DNA of 53,731 nt from Bacteroidota bacterium (GTDB lineage: Bacteria; Bacteroidota; Ignavibacteria; Ignavibacteriales; Ignavibacteriaceae): contig JAKAGZ010000009.1 of the NCBI GenBank assembly GCA_021815365.1, positions 1 to 53,731 on the forward strand, written 5' to 3'. This document shows positions 43,301 through 51,446 of this stretch, in pieces. A program made the position numbers and the translations under genes. Below the pieces are notes generated by a model. The model saw only the letters and a list, made by a program, of their open reading frames with translations, made no database searches and was not told the origin of the DNA. The stretch's first letter is position 1. Each line of letters opens with the position of its first letter.

Positions 43301-44641
43301 ATGAAACAAGACATACAGCAGCCTGCTGGTAAGTTAGGAGTATTAATTGTCGGGTTAAATGGAGCAGTCTCAACTACTTTCTTAGCTGGTACGCTTGCAA
43401 TAAACAAAAACCTCGCGATGCCAATCGGGTCTCTGACCCAAATGGCAACAATAAGGATCGGGAAAAGAAGTGAAAATAATTTTCCCTTCATCAAAGATTT
43501 TGTACCGCTCGCTGATATGAACGATATGGTCTTCGGGGGATGGGATATACGCGATGAAAGCTGCTTCGATTCTGCAATGGAAGCAAAAGTGCTTCACGAA
43601 AAACATCTGCTCGCTGTCAGAAAAGAGCTTGATGCAATCAGACCTTTCCCGGCGGTTTTTGAACAAAGGTTTGTTGTGAGACTTCATGGCGATTTTGTTA
43701 AAAAAGGCAAAACAAAGTTTGAGCTTATGGAACAGGTGAGGGAAGATATAAGAAATTTCAAGGCTAAAAATAATTGCGAAAGGCTCGTTATTATCTGGTG
43801 CGGAAGCACAGAAATTTATTTACCTGCAAATAAAGACTTCGGCACAATAGACGGTTTCATAAAAGGAATGAAAGAAAATCATCCTGATATAGCTCCGAGC
43901 ATGATATATGCGTATGCAGCTATTGCGGAAGGAGTTCCATATATAAACGGGGCGCCAAATCTTTCCGTTGATCTCCCGGCGCTTGTAGATTTTGCAGAAA
44001 GAGAAAATGTTCCGGTAGCAGGAAAAGATTTTAAAACCGGTCAGACGATGGTAAAGACAGTCATTGCACCAATGCTTAAAGCAAGGATGCTCGGTCTGCA
44101 CGGCTGGTATTCAACAAATATTTTAGGTAACCGCGACGGCGAGGTTCTCGACGATCCTAATTCCTTCAAGACGAAAGAAGTCAGCAAGCTTTCAGTACTT
44201 GATTCAATACTTCAGCCGGAGCTTTATCCCGATCTTTACAAGAATCATCATCACCTTGTAAGGATAAATTATTACCCGCCCCGCGGCGATAATAAAGAAG
44301 GCTGGGATAATATTGATATTTTCGGCTGGCTTGGCTACGAAATGCAGCTTAAAATTAATTTCCTCTGCAAAGATTCAATCCTTGCTGCACCAATCGTGCT
44401 TGATCTTATCCTATTTATGGACCTTGCAAAAAGAAGCAATCACTCAGGAATTCAGGAGTGGTTATCTTTTTATTTCAAAAGCCCGATGCATGCAGAGAAC
44501 AAAGTTCCCGAACACGATCTATTTATCCAATTAATGAAGCTAAAAAATACGCTGCGCGAGCTTGTTGGTGAAAAACCTATTACACATACGGATCAGAATA
44601 ATAAGCATGAACTAATTGATGATGTAGATCTGTATTCGTAA
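43301..44641 (+). CDS. ino1: myo-Inositol-1-phosphate synthase
   Basis: The 446-residue enzyme converts glucose 6-phosphate to L-myo-inositol 1-phosphate with NAD. It has the nucleotide loop LIVGLNGAVSTT (about 15-26), WDIRDESCFDSA, VIIWCGSTEIYLPA, and the catalytic region VAGKDFKTGQTMVKTVIAPMLKARMLGLHGWYSTNILGNRDGEVLDDP (about 247-292) with its Lys residues. Further on are SILAAPIVLDLILFMDLAKRS and FYFKSPM. The length is close to bacterial and archaeal relatives. It closes the run of genes from mlaE and lies 38 bases after the HAD gene, so it fixes the theme of the cluster. Confidence 0.96.
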   Translation: MKQDIQQPAGKLGVLIVGLNGAVSTTFLAGTLAINKNLAMPIGSLTQMATIRIGKRSENNFPFIKDFVPLADMNDMVFGGWDIRDESCFDSAMEAKVLHEKHLLAVRKELDAIRPFPAVFEQRFVVRLHGDFVKKGKTKFELMEQVREDIRNFKAKNNCERLVIIWCGSTEIYLPANKDFGTIDGFIKGMKENHPDIAPSMIYAYAAIAEGVPYINGAPNLSVDLPALVDFAERENVPVAGKDFKTGQTMVKTVIAPMLKARMLGLHGWYSTNILGNRDGEVLDDPNSFKTKEVSKLSVLDSILQPELYPDLYKNHHHLVRINYYPPRGDNKEGWDNIDIFGWLGYEMQLKINFLCKDSILAAPIVLDLILFMDLAKRSNHSGIQEWLSFYFKSPMHAENKVPEHDLFIQLMKLKNTLRELVGEKPITHTDQNNKHELIDDVDLYS

Positions 44642-44655
44642 CAATAATTGTAACC

Positions 44656-44691
44656 AGAGATGACATCTTTTCTTAAAGATGTCATCTCTAT
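44656..44691 (+). terminator. Perfect 15-bp hairpin, probable terminator of the inositol cluster
   Basis: AGAGATGACATCTTT (44656-44670), a TCTT loop and AAAGATGTCATCTCT (44675-44689) pair without mismatch, 14 bases after the inositol-phosphate synthase gene. The stem is only moderately GC-rich and is followed by A-rich, not T-rich, DNA, so termination is not certain. Its arms recur at 7459-7556, so it is also a repeat. Confidence 0.6.
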
Positions 44692-44722
44692 AAAAAACAT
44701 TAACTCTCCTTGCAAGTTCACG

Positions 44723-44742
44723 TCACAAATTTTATTTTGTGA
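44723..44742 (+). promoter_or_regulatory. Inverted repeat before the DNA methyltransferase gene
   Basis: TCACAAA-TTTTAT-TTTGTGA is a perfect 7-bp inverted repeat 36 bases before the methyltransferase start. It may bind a controller of the methyltransferase/nuclease pair. No regulator gene is adjacent. Confidence 0.35.
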
Positions 44743-44778
44743 TGAGTACAAATTCATCATTTCAACTCATTTTAGTTA

Positions 44779-45804
44779 ATGATCAAATCTTATCAGCATA
44801 TAACCGGGGAACTTAATACCCTGCTAAATGAAAAAAATCTTAAAAAGATTAAATCACGCATTTCTTTTTTAAAAAAAGAGCTTACAGATCTCCAGGATAA
44901 AAAAAATAACAGTGAATATTTATCCAGAGACCTTGACCAGATTTACGAAGCGCACACGATCGAAAGAGCAAAATATTATATAAAAAGATTAGTCCGAAGT
45001 TTTTCGGAAATTAAAACCGGCAAGCACAACGACCTCAACCTTAACAGGTGGAAAGAATACAATGACATTATCACGGACAGTATCTGGATTCTCGATAAGC
45101 GCGATAAATCAGGCGCACACAACGGCGGCTACTGGGGAAATTTCATTCCACAGATACCGAATCAGTTCCTGAGGCGCTACACAAAAAAAGGCGAATGGGT
45201 GCTTGATCCATTCCTCGGAAGCGGAACAACACTAATAGAATGTAAACGGCTTGGCAGAAATGGCATCGGGGTTGAACTGCTTCCTAAAATTTCTGTACTC
45301 GCAGAAAAAAATATTTCAAAAGAAGAAAATCCTTTTAATGTAAAAACAGAAGTCATAAATGCTGACAGCACAAAACTTGACTTCAAATCTGAATTAAAAA
45401 AAATAAACATTAAAACAGTTCAGTTCTTAATTATGCATCCGCCTTACTGGGATATAATTAAGTTCAGCGAAAATAAGGACGATCTTTCTAATGCAAAAAA
45501 TTTAAAAGAGTTTTTAAGCAGGTTCGGCGAAATTGTTGACAGAACCTATCCGCTGCTGGATAAAGGAAGATATTTTGCTGTTGTGATCGGGGATAAATAT
45601 TCTGCGGGAGAGTGGATACCTCTTGGATTTTACACAATGCAGGAAGTGCTGAAACGGGGTTATAAATTAAAATCTACGATAGTAAAAAACTTCGAAGAAA
45701 CTAAGGGAAAAAGAAGCCAGAAAGAGTTGTGGCGGTACCGCGCGCTGGCAGGTGGGTTTTATATTTTTAAGCACGAGTATATTTTCCTGTTTCAGAAAGT
45801 ATGA
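44779..45804 (+). CDS. DNA methyltransferase (N4-cytosine or N6-adenine type)
   Basis: The 341-residue protein has a SAM-binding motif VLDPFLGSGTTLIE (145-150 core) and a catalytic motif IV FLIMHPPYWD (HPPY at 220-223, in place of the usual SPPY, NPPY or DPPY). Motif I lies before motif IV. An N-terminal helical part (about 1-100) with a coiled-coil-like stretch and a C-terminal region (YALKRGY-like LKRGYKLKSTIVKN) complete it. It should methylate an amino group of C or A in a defined DNA site. The PD-(D/E)xK-like gene begins 29 bases after its stop. His in motif IV is unusual and worth testing. The codon use does not obviously differ from its neighbours. Confidence 0.84.
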   Translation: MIKSYQHITGELNTLLNEKNLKKIKSRISFLKKELTDLQDKKNNSEYLSRDLDQIYEAHTIERAKYYIKRLVRSFSEIKTGKHNDLNLNRWKEYNDIITDSIWILDKRDKSGAHNGGYWGNFIPQIPNQFLRRYTKKGEWVLDPFLGSGTTLIECKRLGRNGIGVELLPKISVLAEKNISKEENPFNVKTEVINADSTKLDFKSELKKINIKTVQFLIMHPPYWDIIKFSENKDDLSNAKNLKEFLSRFGEIVDRTYPLLDKGRYFAVVIGDKYSAGEWIPLGFYTMQEVLKRGYKLKSTIVKNFEETKGKRSQKELWRYRALAGGFYIFKHEYIFLFQKV

Positions 45805-45833
45805 TTTTAAATGAGGCTTAGCCCAAAAATCTT

Positions 45834-46475
45834 ATGAATAATTTAAACCTCACACAAGTAGAAACTGAATTAAAGAAAAGAGCAGCTTACCCATACAGAT
45901 GGGGACGAAGACAAAATAATTTCTTTGATAAGCAAACTAATTTCATCTACAAAACTTTTTTATTTGATGACCTTCTAATAGAGCTTGATAAGCGATTCAA
46001 ATCTGATTCTGAATACGATAAATATTTTGATTACGCTTTAAACCGCTGGTACAATTTCTGGTCGGCACAGGCAGTAGAGCAAATCTTCTGCGCATTCCCG
46101 GAGGTAAAACCAGCACGCGACAGCAAAGACCGCCTTGTCGATTTTACAATACGGGGAGCTGCTTTCGATCACAAAACTTCAGTCTTTCCTAAAAACTTTC
46201 CCATGGAATTAAAAGAAGCAGTAAAGAACACACCTGAATTAATCAAATGGTTTTACAAAAATCAGTCGCAGCAGCAGAGAAAGCACTTAAAGAACCGCCT
46301 GTTCATTGTTCTTTATAATTCATCCGGTGAGCACTGGAAATTAAAAGCTGAAATTTCCTGGCTGAAAGAAAAAATAGATCATTACCTGCTTGGCTTTCAC
46401 CCGGATTTCCTGATGAAATTTTCTTTCGAAAAAGGAAAGACGATTATTTCGGATGTGATCTGGGCTGTAAAATAA
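45834..46475 (+). CDS. Putative restriction endonuclease (PD-(D/E)xK-like), partner of the methyltransferase
   Basis: The 213-residue protein is not a family I recognise. It has a possible PD-(D/E)xK site: Asp103 in LVDFTI, then D112-H-K114 in AFDHKTS, with Glu82 (AVEQIF) on the preceding helix. That order fits a restriction-type nuclease core. The rest is basic and aromatic (RWGRRQNNFFDKQ). Its position right after a DNA methyltransferase supports a restriction-modification pair. The catalytic assignment is by eye and could be coincidental; a different role as accessory protein is possible. Confidence 0.5.
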   Translation: MNNLNLTQVETELKKRAAYPYRWGRRQNNFFDKQTNFIYKTFLFDDLLIELDKRFKSDSEYDKYFDYALNRWYNFWSAQAVEQIFCAFPEVKPARDSKDRLVDFTIRGAAFDHKTSVFPKNFPMELKEAVKNTPELIKWFYKNQSQQQRKHLKNRLFIVLYNSSGEHWKLKAEISWLKEKIDHYLLGFHPDFLMKFSFEKGKTIISDVIWAVK

Positions 46476-46482
46476 ATAAACT

Positions 46483-46521
46483 GAAAACCTCCCGGGTTTT
46501 AAAAACCCCGAATGTTTTTAC
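46483..46521. terminator. Bidirectional terminator between convergent genes
   Basis: AAAACC-TCCC-GGGTTTT and the overlapping CGGGTTTT/AAAACCCCG pairing form a hairpin in the 45-base gap between the putative endonuclease gene and the NCS1 transporter gene, with T- and A-runs on both sides. Confidence 0.6.
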
Positions 46522-47933
46522 TATTTCTTCATCAACAAATAATAAACCACAAACGACACTGCAAATCCCACAAACCATGCATAATCATAAAGAAAATGAA
46601 GCGGTGGAATTATCAGACCTATTAATGCAGTAAACACTCCTGCCGCAAGGGAAATAATTCCTTTGGAGTTAAAGCCATTTTTATATTCATAAATTCCGTT
46701 TCTTACATAGAGATCTTTAACTTCAAGTTTTTGACTCCTGATCAGAAAATAATCACAGATCAGAATCCCGGCGATGGGCCCAAGAAAACTTGAATATCCA
46801 ACCAGCCATCCGAAAATATAAGCGCTGTAATCAGAGAGGAGTTTCCAGGGCATCATCACAATTCCGATAACTGCTGTTATCAATCCGCCTCTGACAAAAT
46901 TTATTTTCTTCGGAAAAAGATTTGCGAAATCATTGGCCGGGGAAACAACATTTGCAGCTATGTTCGTAGTTAGAGTCGCAACAAGCAGAGAGACCAAAGA
47001 AAGAAACACAACAAATGGATTATGAAATTTTGAAAGAAGAACAACCGGGTCCCAAATCGCTTCTCCGAAAATTACCACTGTTGCGGATGTAACTGCAATC
47101 CCGATAAAAGAAAACAAAGCCATTGTGGGCGGCAGACCGATTGCCTGCCCGATTATCTGTGCCCTCTGGCTTTTTGCAAAGCGGGTGAAATCTGGAATGT
47201 TGAGAGAAACAGTAGCCCAGAAACCAACCATTCCGGTTAATGATGGAATAAAAAATTTCCAGAATTCTCCGTCTGTTTGAAATTTGCTCGGCTGATTTAA
47301 AATCGGACCAAAGCCGCCGCCAGCATTCCATGCCCAGTAAAGAAGAACCAATCCCATCACAATTAAAAACGGTGCGGAAAGAGACTCGAGCCAGCGGATA
47401 GATTCTGTTCCGTTAATTATAAAATAAACGTTCATTAACCAGAAAATTAAAAAGCCGACAGCAGGACCCCAGGAAAAAACTGCCCAGCCCGGAAGCACCA
47501 GAACAATTAATGAGTTAAATGCCTGCCCGCCTATCCACGTTTGAATTCCAAACCAGCCGCAGGCAACAATTGCACGAAGAAGTGCAGGAATATTTGAACC
47601 AAGTGTTCCAAAGGATGCTCTCGCCAGCACGGGAAAAGGTATTCCGTATTTAGTTCCGGCATGAGCATTTAAAACCATAGGAACAAGAACGATAATATTT
47701 CCGAGAGCAATTGTCATCAGCGCCTGCCACCAGTTCATTCCGCCGGCGATCAATCCGCTTGCAAGAAGATAGGTCGGAATACAAACACTCATCCCAATCC
47801 ACAATGCGGCTATGTTATAAGTACCCCATGTACGCTGAGAAACTTTTGTGGCTGCAAGATCATGATTAATTAAAGGACTACCTGAGATTTCTGCCAGGTC
47901 AGTTTCGATCAAGTCAGAATTGATTTGCTGCAT
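46521..47933 (-). CDS. NCS1-family nucleobase:cation symporter
   Basis: The 470-residue inner-membrane protein has about 12 hydrophobic helices and belongs to the nucleobase-cation-symport-1 family (uracil, allantoin, hydantoin and related permeases). Typical segments are NIAALWIGMSVCIPTYLLASGLIAGGMNWWQAL, GIPFPVLARASFGTLGSNIPALLRAIVACGWFGIQTWIGG and the later FTRFAKSQRAQIIGQ. It ends the pyrimidine operon 54 bases after dihydropyrimidinase, so uptake of uracil or thymine is the natural role. Allantoin or hydantoin cannot be excluded. Confidence 0.9.
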   Translation of the reverse strand: MQQINSDLIETDLAEISGSPLINHDLAATKVSQRTWGTYNIAALWIGMSVCIPTYLLASGLIAGGMNWWQALMTIALGNIIVLVPMVLNAHAGTKYGIPFPVLARASFGTLGSNIPALLRAIVACGWFGIQTWIGGQAFNSLIVLVLPGWAVFSWGPAVGFLIFWLMNVYFIINGTESIRWLESLSAPFLIVMGLVLLYWAWNAGGGFGPILNQPSKFQTDGEFWKFFIPSLTGMVGFWATVSLNIPDFTRFAKSQRAQIIGQAIGLPPTMALFSFIGIAVTSATVVIFGEAIWDPVVLLSKFHNPFVVFLSLVSLLVATLTTNIAANVVSPANDFANLFPKKINFVRGGLITAVIGIVMMPWKLLSDYSAYIFGWLVGYSSFLGPIAGILICDYFLIRSQKLEVKDLYVRNGIYEYKNGFNSKGIISLAAGVFTALIGLIIPPLHFLYDYAWFVGFAVSFVVYYLLMKK

Positions 47934-47986
47934 CCTGAGGCCCTCTTGGTTATGAATGAATATTGGGAAATTTATTTAAGAATAGA

Positions 47987-49375
47987 CTACTTCCATGCGC
48001 CGGCGTAAGTATCTCTTTTAATAAATTGCCCGCGACCGGGTTTTCCGAAAAATTTATTATCCTTAACAATCGCTTCTCCGCGCGAGAAAACAGTTTCAGC
48101 ATTTCCTTTTAATTTTCTTCCCTCAAACATAGAGTAGTCTGTGCACATATGATGTGTGTGTGCAGAAATTGTGTGTTCTTTTTCTGGATCCCAAATCACA
48201 ATATCTGCATCGCTTCCTATTGCTATCGTTCCTTTCCTCGGATAAAGCCCGAACATCTTGGCGGGAGTTGCAGAGCAAAGTTCAACCCAGCGATTAAGTG
48301 AAATTCTTCCTTCGCCAACACCACCACTGTAAAGTAATTGCAGCCTATGCTCTATCCCGGGACCGCCGTTCGGTATTTTTGTAAAATCATTTTTGCCAAG
48401 CTCTTTCTGTTCCTTATAACAGAAAGGACAATGATCTGTTGAGACAACCTGCAAGGTATTTTTCCGCAGCCCTTCCCATAATTTATCCTGGTGCCATTTT
48501 TCACGAAGAGGCGGAGTGAAAACAAGTTTTGCATCTTCAAAACCGGGCTTGTTCATATCATCGAGAGATAAGAATAAATATTGCGGACAGGTTTCTGCAT
48601 AAGCAGGCAATCCTTTGTCCCTTGCTTCTGCGACTTTTTCAAGTGCATCATTTGAAGAAAGATGAACAATATAAACCGGTGCACCAGCCATTTCCGAAAG
48701 TGCAATTGCCCTGTTTACAGCTTCGCCTTCGGCTGTGGTTGGGCGCGTAAGTGCATGATAAATCGGCGCAGTTTTCCCTTCTGCTAAAGTTCTCTGAACG
48801 ATTGTATCAATAACGCTTCCGTTTTCTGCGTGCATACAAACAAGCGCTCCGTTCTGTGCCGTCTGTTTCATAGCTTTAAAAATTGTTGCGTCGTCAACCA
48901 TCAATACACCGGGATAAGCCATAAATAATTTAAAGCTGGTTACGCCTTCACGAACCATATCGTTCATATCTTCAAGATGAGCATCCGGCAGATCAGTAAT
49001 GATCATATGCAAACCAAAATCCGTTGTGGCTTTGTTCTCTGCTTTCTTCCACCACGTATCCAGCGCATCGCGCATCTTTGTTCCCTTAGCCTGAATTGCA
49101 AAATCAATGAGACAAGTAGTTCCGCCAAACGCCGCCGCTCTTGTACCTGTTTCAAAGTCATCACACGAAGTTGTTCCGCCGAATGGCATATCGAGATGAG
49201 TGTGAACATCCACACCGCCGGGAATTACATACTTGCTTTTTGCATCATAAAGATTATCTGCATCTATTTTTAAGTTTGCGCCGATAGTTGTAATCTTATC
49301 CTTTTCAATGTAGATGTCTGCAAAGTAATCCTGCTCTGCAGTAATTATTCTTCCGTTTTTTATTAAGGTCGACAT
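47987..49375 (-). CDS. hydA: Dihydropyrimidinase
   Basis: The 462-residue amidohydrolase opens the ring of dihydrouracil or dihydrothymine to N-carbamoyl-beta-amino acids, step two of reductive pyrimidine breakdown. Metal ligands are in GGVDVHTHLDMPF, the carboxylated Lys in TSFKLFMAYPG (about residue 150), and further His in MHAEN and VHLSS, with STDHCPF carrying the catalytic Asp. Length fits the family. It lies 17 bases after the inserted ORF6N gene and 54 before the transporter. Confidence 0.94.
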   Translation of the reverse strand: MSTLIKNGRIITAEQDYFADIYIEKDKITTIGANLKIDADNLYDAKSKYVIPGGVDVHTHLDMPFGGTTSCDDFETGTRAAAFGGTTCLIDFAIQAKGTKMRDALDTWWKKAENKATTDFGLHMIITDLPDAHLEDMNDMVREGVTSFKLFMAYPGVLMVDDATIFKAMKQTAQNGALVCMHAENGSVIDTIVQRTLAEGKTAPIYHALTRPTTAEGEAVNRAIALSEMAGAPVYIVHLSSNDALEKVAEARDKGLPAYAETCPQYLFLSLDDMNKPGFEDAKLVFTPPLREKWHQDKLWEGLRKNTLQVVSTDHCPFCYKEQKELGKNDFTKIPNGGPGIEHRLQLLYSGGVGEGRISLNRWVELCSATPAKMFGLYPRKGTIAIGSDADIVIWDPEKEHTISAHTHHMCTDYSMFEGRKLKGNAETVFSRGEAIVKDNKFFGKPGRGQFIKRDTYAGAWK

Positions 49376-49392
49376 TTTAACCTCACTGAAAA

Positions 49393-49986
49393 TTAAATTT
49401 TATATTTATGTTTCTGTTTATTGTTCTTCCCGTACTTAATCTTCGGTTCACCAATAGTAAAACCAAAAGTTTTTTTAGGCTTTTCAGGTGGCTGCATTAA
49501 TTGACGGATAGCTTCTATTAAAACATTTATGTCGTTGTCATGATTAATCACCTTGCGCTCAAGATCATCTAATCTCTTTGCAAGTTCACTTGTGGTAGAA
49601 ATATTTTTTCTGATTTGGATAAACGCACGAACCACAAGAACGCTCATACTTACAGCCTTAGAGCTATTTAATACATTAGCTGCCATAATAGCTCCATGTT
49701 CAGTAAATACCAGAGGAAGTTTTCTTCTTCCGCCGCGAATGGAGTTTGATGTTGCATTTTGCAACATCAAATTATCAAATTCTTTTTTAGTTAGTCGAAA
49801 CACAAAATCGCGTGGGAACCTTTGCATATTCCTTTTGACTTGTTGATTGAGACGAGCCGTTGTTACTCCGTAAATTGCAGCAAGATTACTGTCAAGGATT
49901 ACTTTCTCTCCCCGAAGCGTAAATATTATTGTTTCAATCCGCTTATATGTAATTAGTTTTTTCCCCGTTGTATATTTAATAGCCAT
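49393..49986 (-). CDS. ORF6N-domain DNA-binding protein
   Basis: The 197-residue protein has an ORF6N domain at about 15-115 (IETIIFTLRGEKVILDSNLAAIYGVTTARLNQQVKRNMQRFPRDFVFRL ... LPLVFTEHGAIMAANVLNS). The segment after it (about 120-165) is predicted helical and coiled-coil-like, and the tail is basic (KYGKNNKQKHKYKI). ORF6N proteins occur in phages and as solitary chromosomal genes; exact function is unknown. It sits between preA (25 bases away) and hydA (17 bases away), where it has no clear metabolic role, so it looks like an insertion into the operon that kept the order and direction. Confidence 0.88.
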   Translation of the reverse strand: MAIKYTTGKKLITYKRIETIIFTLRGEKVILDSNLAAIYGVTTARLNQQVKRNMQRFPRDFVFRLTKKEFDNLMLQNATSNSIRGGRRKLPLVFTEHGAIMAANVLNSSKAVSMSVLVVRAFIQIRKNISTTSELAKRLDDLERKVINHDNDINVLIEAIRQLMQPPEKPKKTFGFTIGEPKIKYGKNNKQKHKYKI

Positions 49987-50011
49987 AAGTTACATTACTT
50001 AAATTAGTAGC

Positions 50012-51331
50012 TCAGTGAATTACTATTCCATACTTTTTCTGAAACTCACCAAGATTTTCCCACGTAAGTTCTTTTCCTTCATTTTTAAAATCGTTAGTCA
50101 ATTCATTCCAGGTTTTTTGTTCTTTGCCGTCGTCCAATCTGACCATTGAGATACATCCTTCAACAGGGCAAACAATCGAGCAAAGATCGCAGCCCACACA
50201 ATCACTTTCACGTACAATAGTTTTTGTGTGACCGTTTTCAGGTATAAGATCAATACACTGGTGAGCACCGTCTTCGCAGGCTATGTAACATAAATTGCAA
50301 TGGATACATTTTGCCTGGTCAATCCTCGCAACTGTTTTATGCAGGAGGTTGAAATTTCCAAAGTCATCTATTTGCGGAAGAGCTTTTCCTCTTACTTCAT
50401 CGAGTGAATGAAATCCTTTTTCCTCCATCCAGAAAGTAAGCCCTTCTATCATATCTTTTACTATCCTGAACCCGTAATGCATAACTGCTGTACAAACCTG
50501 AACACTTGATGCGCCGAGTAAAATAAATTCGAGTGCATCCTGCCAGTTGCTTATTCCCCCTATTCCTGAAATCGGGAGTTTTACTTCTTTATCTAATGCA
50601 ACCTGCGAAACCATGTGAAGCGCAATCGGCTTAACAGCGGGACCAGCAAAACCACCATGACTGCTTTTACCCGCAACAGAAGGTTTTATTTTAAGAGTGT
50701 TCAGGTCAATTCCCATTATGCTATTAATAGTATTTATCAGAGAAATGCCTGAAGCCTTTGCTGCTTTAGCAGCACGAGCGGGCATTACAATATTGCTTAC
50801 ATTTGGTGTGAGCTTAACCAGTACAGGTATCGTAGAAATTTCCGTCACCCACTCCGTTATCATTTTACAATATTCAGGAACCTGTCCGACAGCCGAACCC
50901 ATGCCGCGTTCGCTCATTCCGTGTGGGCAGCCGTAATTTAATTCGATCCCGTCAGCTCCGGTATCAATAGTTCTTTTTACAATATCGTGCCAGCTTTCTT
51001 TTTTTGATTCCACCATCAAAGAAACAACTACGGCGCGATCGGGCCAGAGTTTTTTTGTCTCGGCAATTTCTTTCATATTTATTTCTATCGGGCGGTCGCT
51101 GATCAGCTCAATATTATTCAGTCCTGCAATTTTTTGTCCGTTGTAATCTATGCTTCCATAGCGGTTGCAGACGTTCATAACAGGCTCACCGATAGTTTTC
51201 CAGACTGTTCCGCCCCAGCCTTGCTCAAATGCTTTGCAATTCTGATACGCAGAATTAGATGGCGGAGCCGAGGCAAGCCAGAATGGATTTGGGGATTTTA
51301 TCCCGCCGCAATCAATACTTAGATCAATCAT
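50012..51331 (-). CDS. preA: NAD-dependent dihydropyrimidine dehydrogenase subunit PreA
   Basis: The 439-residue subunit reduces uracil or thymine with electrons from PreT. A dihydroorotate-dehydrogenase-like TIM barrel with FMN runs to about 320 (IDLSIDCGGIKSPNPFWLASAPPSNS, ELNYGCPHGMSERGMGSAVGQ with the catalytic Cys, ISGIGGI). The C-terminal ferredoxin part has two 4Fe-4S sets, CIHCNLCYIACEDGAHQC and CVGCDLCSIVCPVEGC. The order and length match bacterial PreA. Confidence 0.95.
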   Translation of the reverse strand: MIDLSIDCGGIKSPNPFWLASAPPSNSAYQNCKAFEQGWGGTVWKTIGEPVMNVCNRYGSIDYNGQKIAGLNNIELISDRPIEINMKEIAETKKLWPDRAVVVSLMVESKKESWHDIVKRTIDTGADGIELNYGCPHGMSERGMGSAVGQVPEYCKMITEWVTEISTIPVLVKLTPNVSNIVMPARAAKAAKASGISLINTINSIMGIDLNTLKIKPSVAGKSSHGGFAGPAVKPIALHMVSQVALDKEVKLPISGIGGISNWQDALEFILLGASSVQVCTAVMHYGFRIVKDMIEGLTFWMEEKGFHSLDEVRGKALPQIDDFGNFNLLHKTVARIDQAKCIHCNLCYIACEDGAHQCIDLIPENGHTKTIVRESDCVGCDLCSIVCPVEGCISMVRLDDGKEQKTWNELTNDFKNEGKELTWENLGEFQKKYGIVIH

Positions 51332-51382
51332 AACAAATCCGTGAATGTTTTATGTTTTATTCTCATCTAAAAATGTTTGAAA

Positions 51383-51438
51383 GAATGGCTGAATGACTGA
51401 ATGACTGAATGACTGAATGGTTGAATGGTTGAATGCTT
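51383..51438. repeat. Tandem array of seven 8-bp repeats (left border of the four-helix-bundle gene)
   Basis: Seven exact-length units of the form GAATGRYT (GAATGGCT, GAATGACT x3, GAATGGTT x2, GAATGCTT) end 8 bases before the stop codon of the four-helix-bundle gene. The same unit in reverse orientation lies at 51976-51996 on the other side. Confidence 0.8.
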
Positions 51439-51446
51439 TAACTTAC

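Noticed and set aside
51383-51438. CRISPR-like array
   Set aside because: The units are 8 bases, contiguous and without spacers, so they are a simple tandem repeat.
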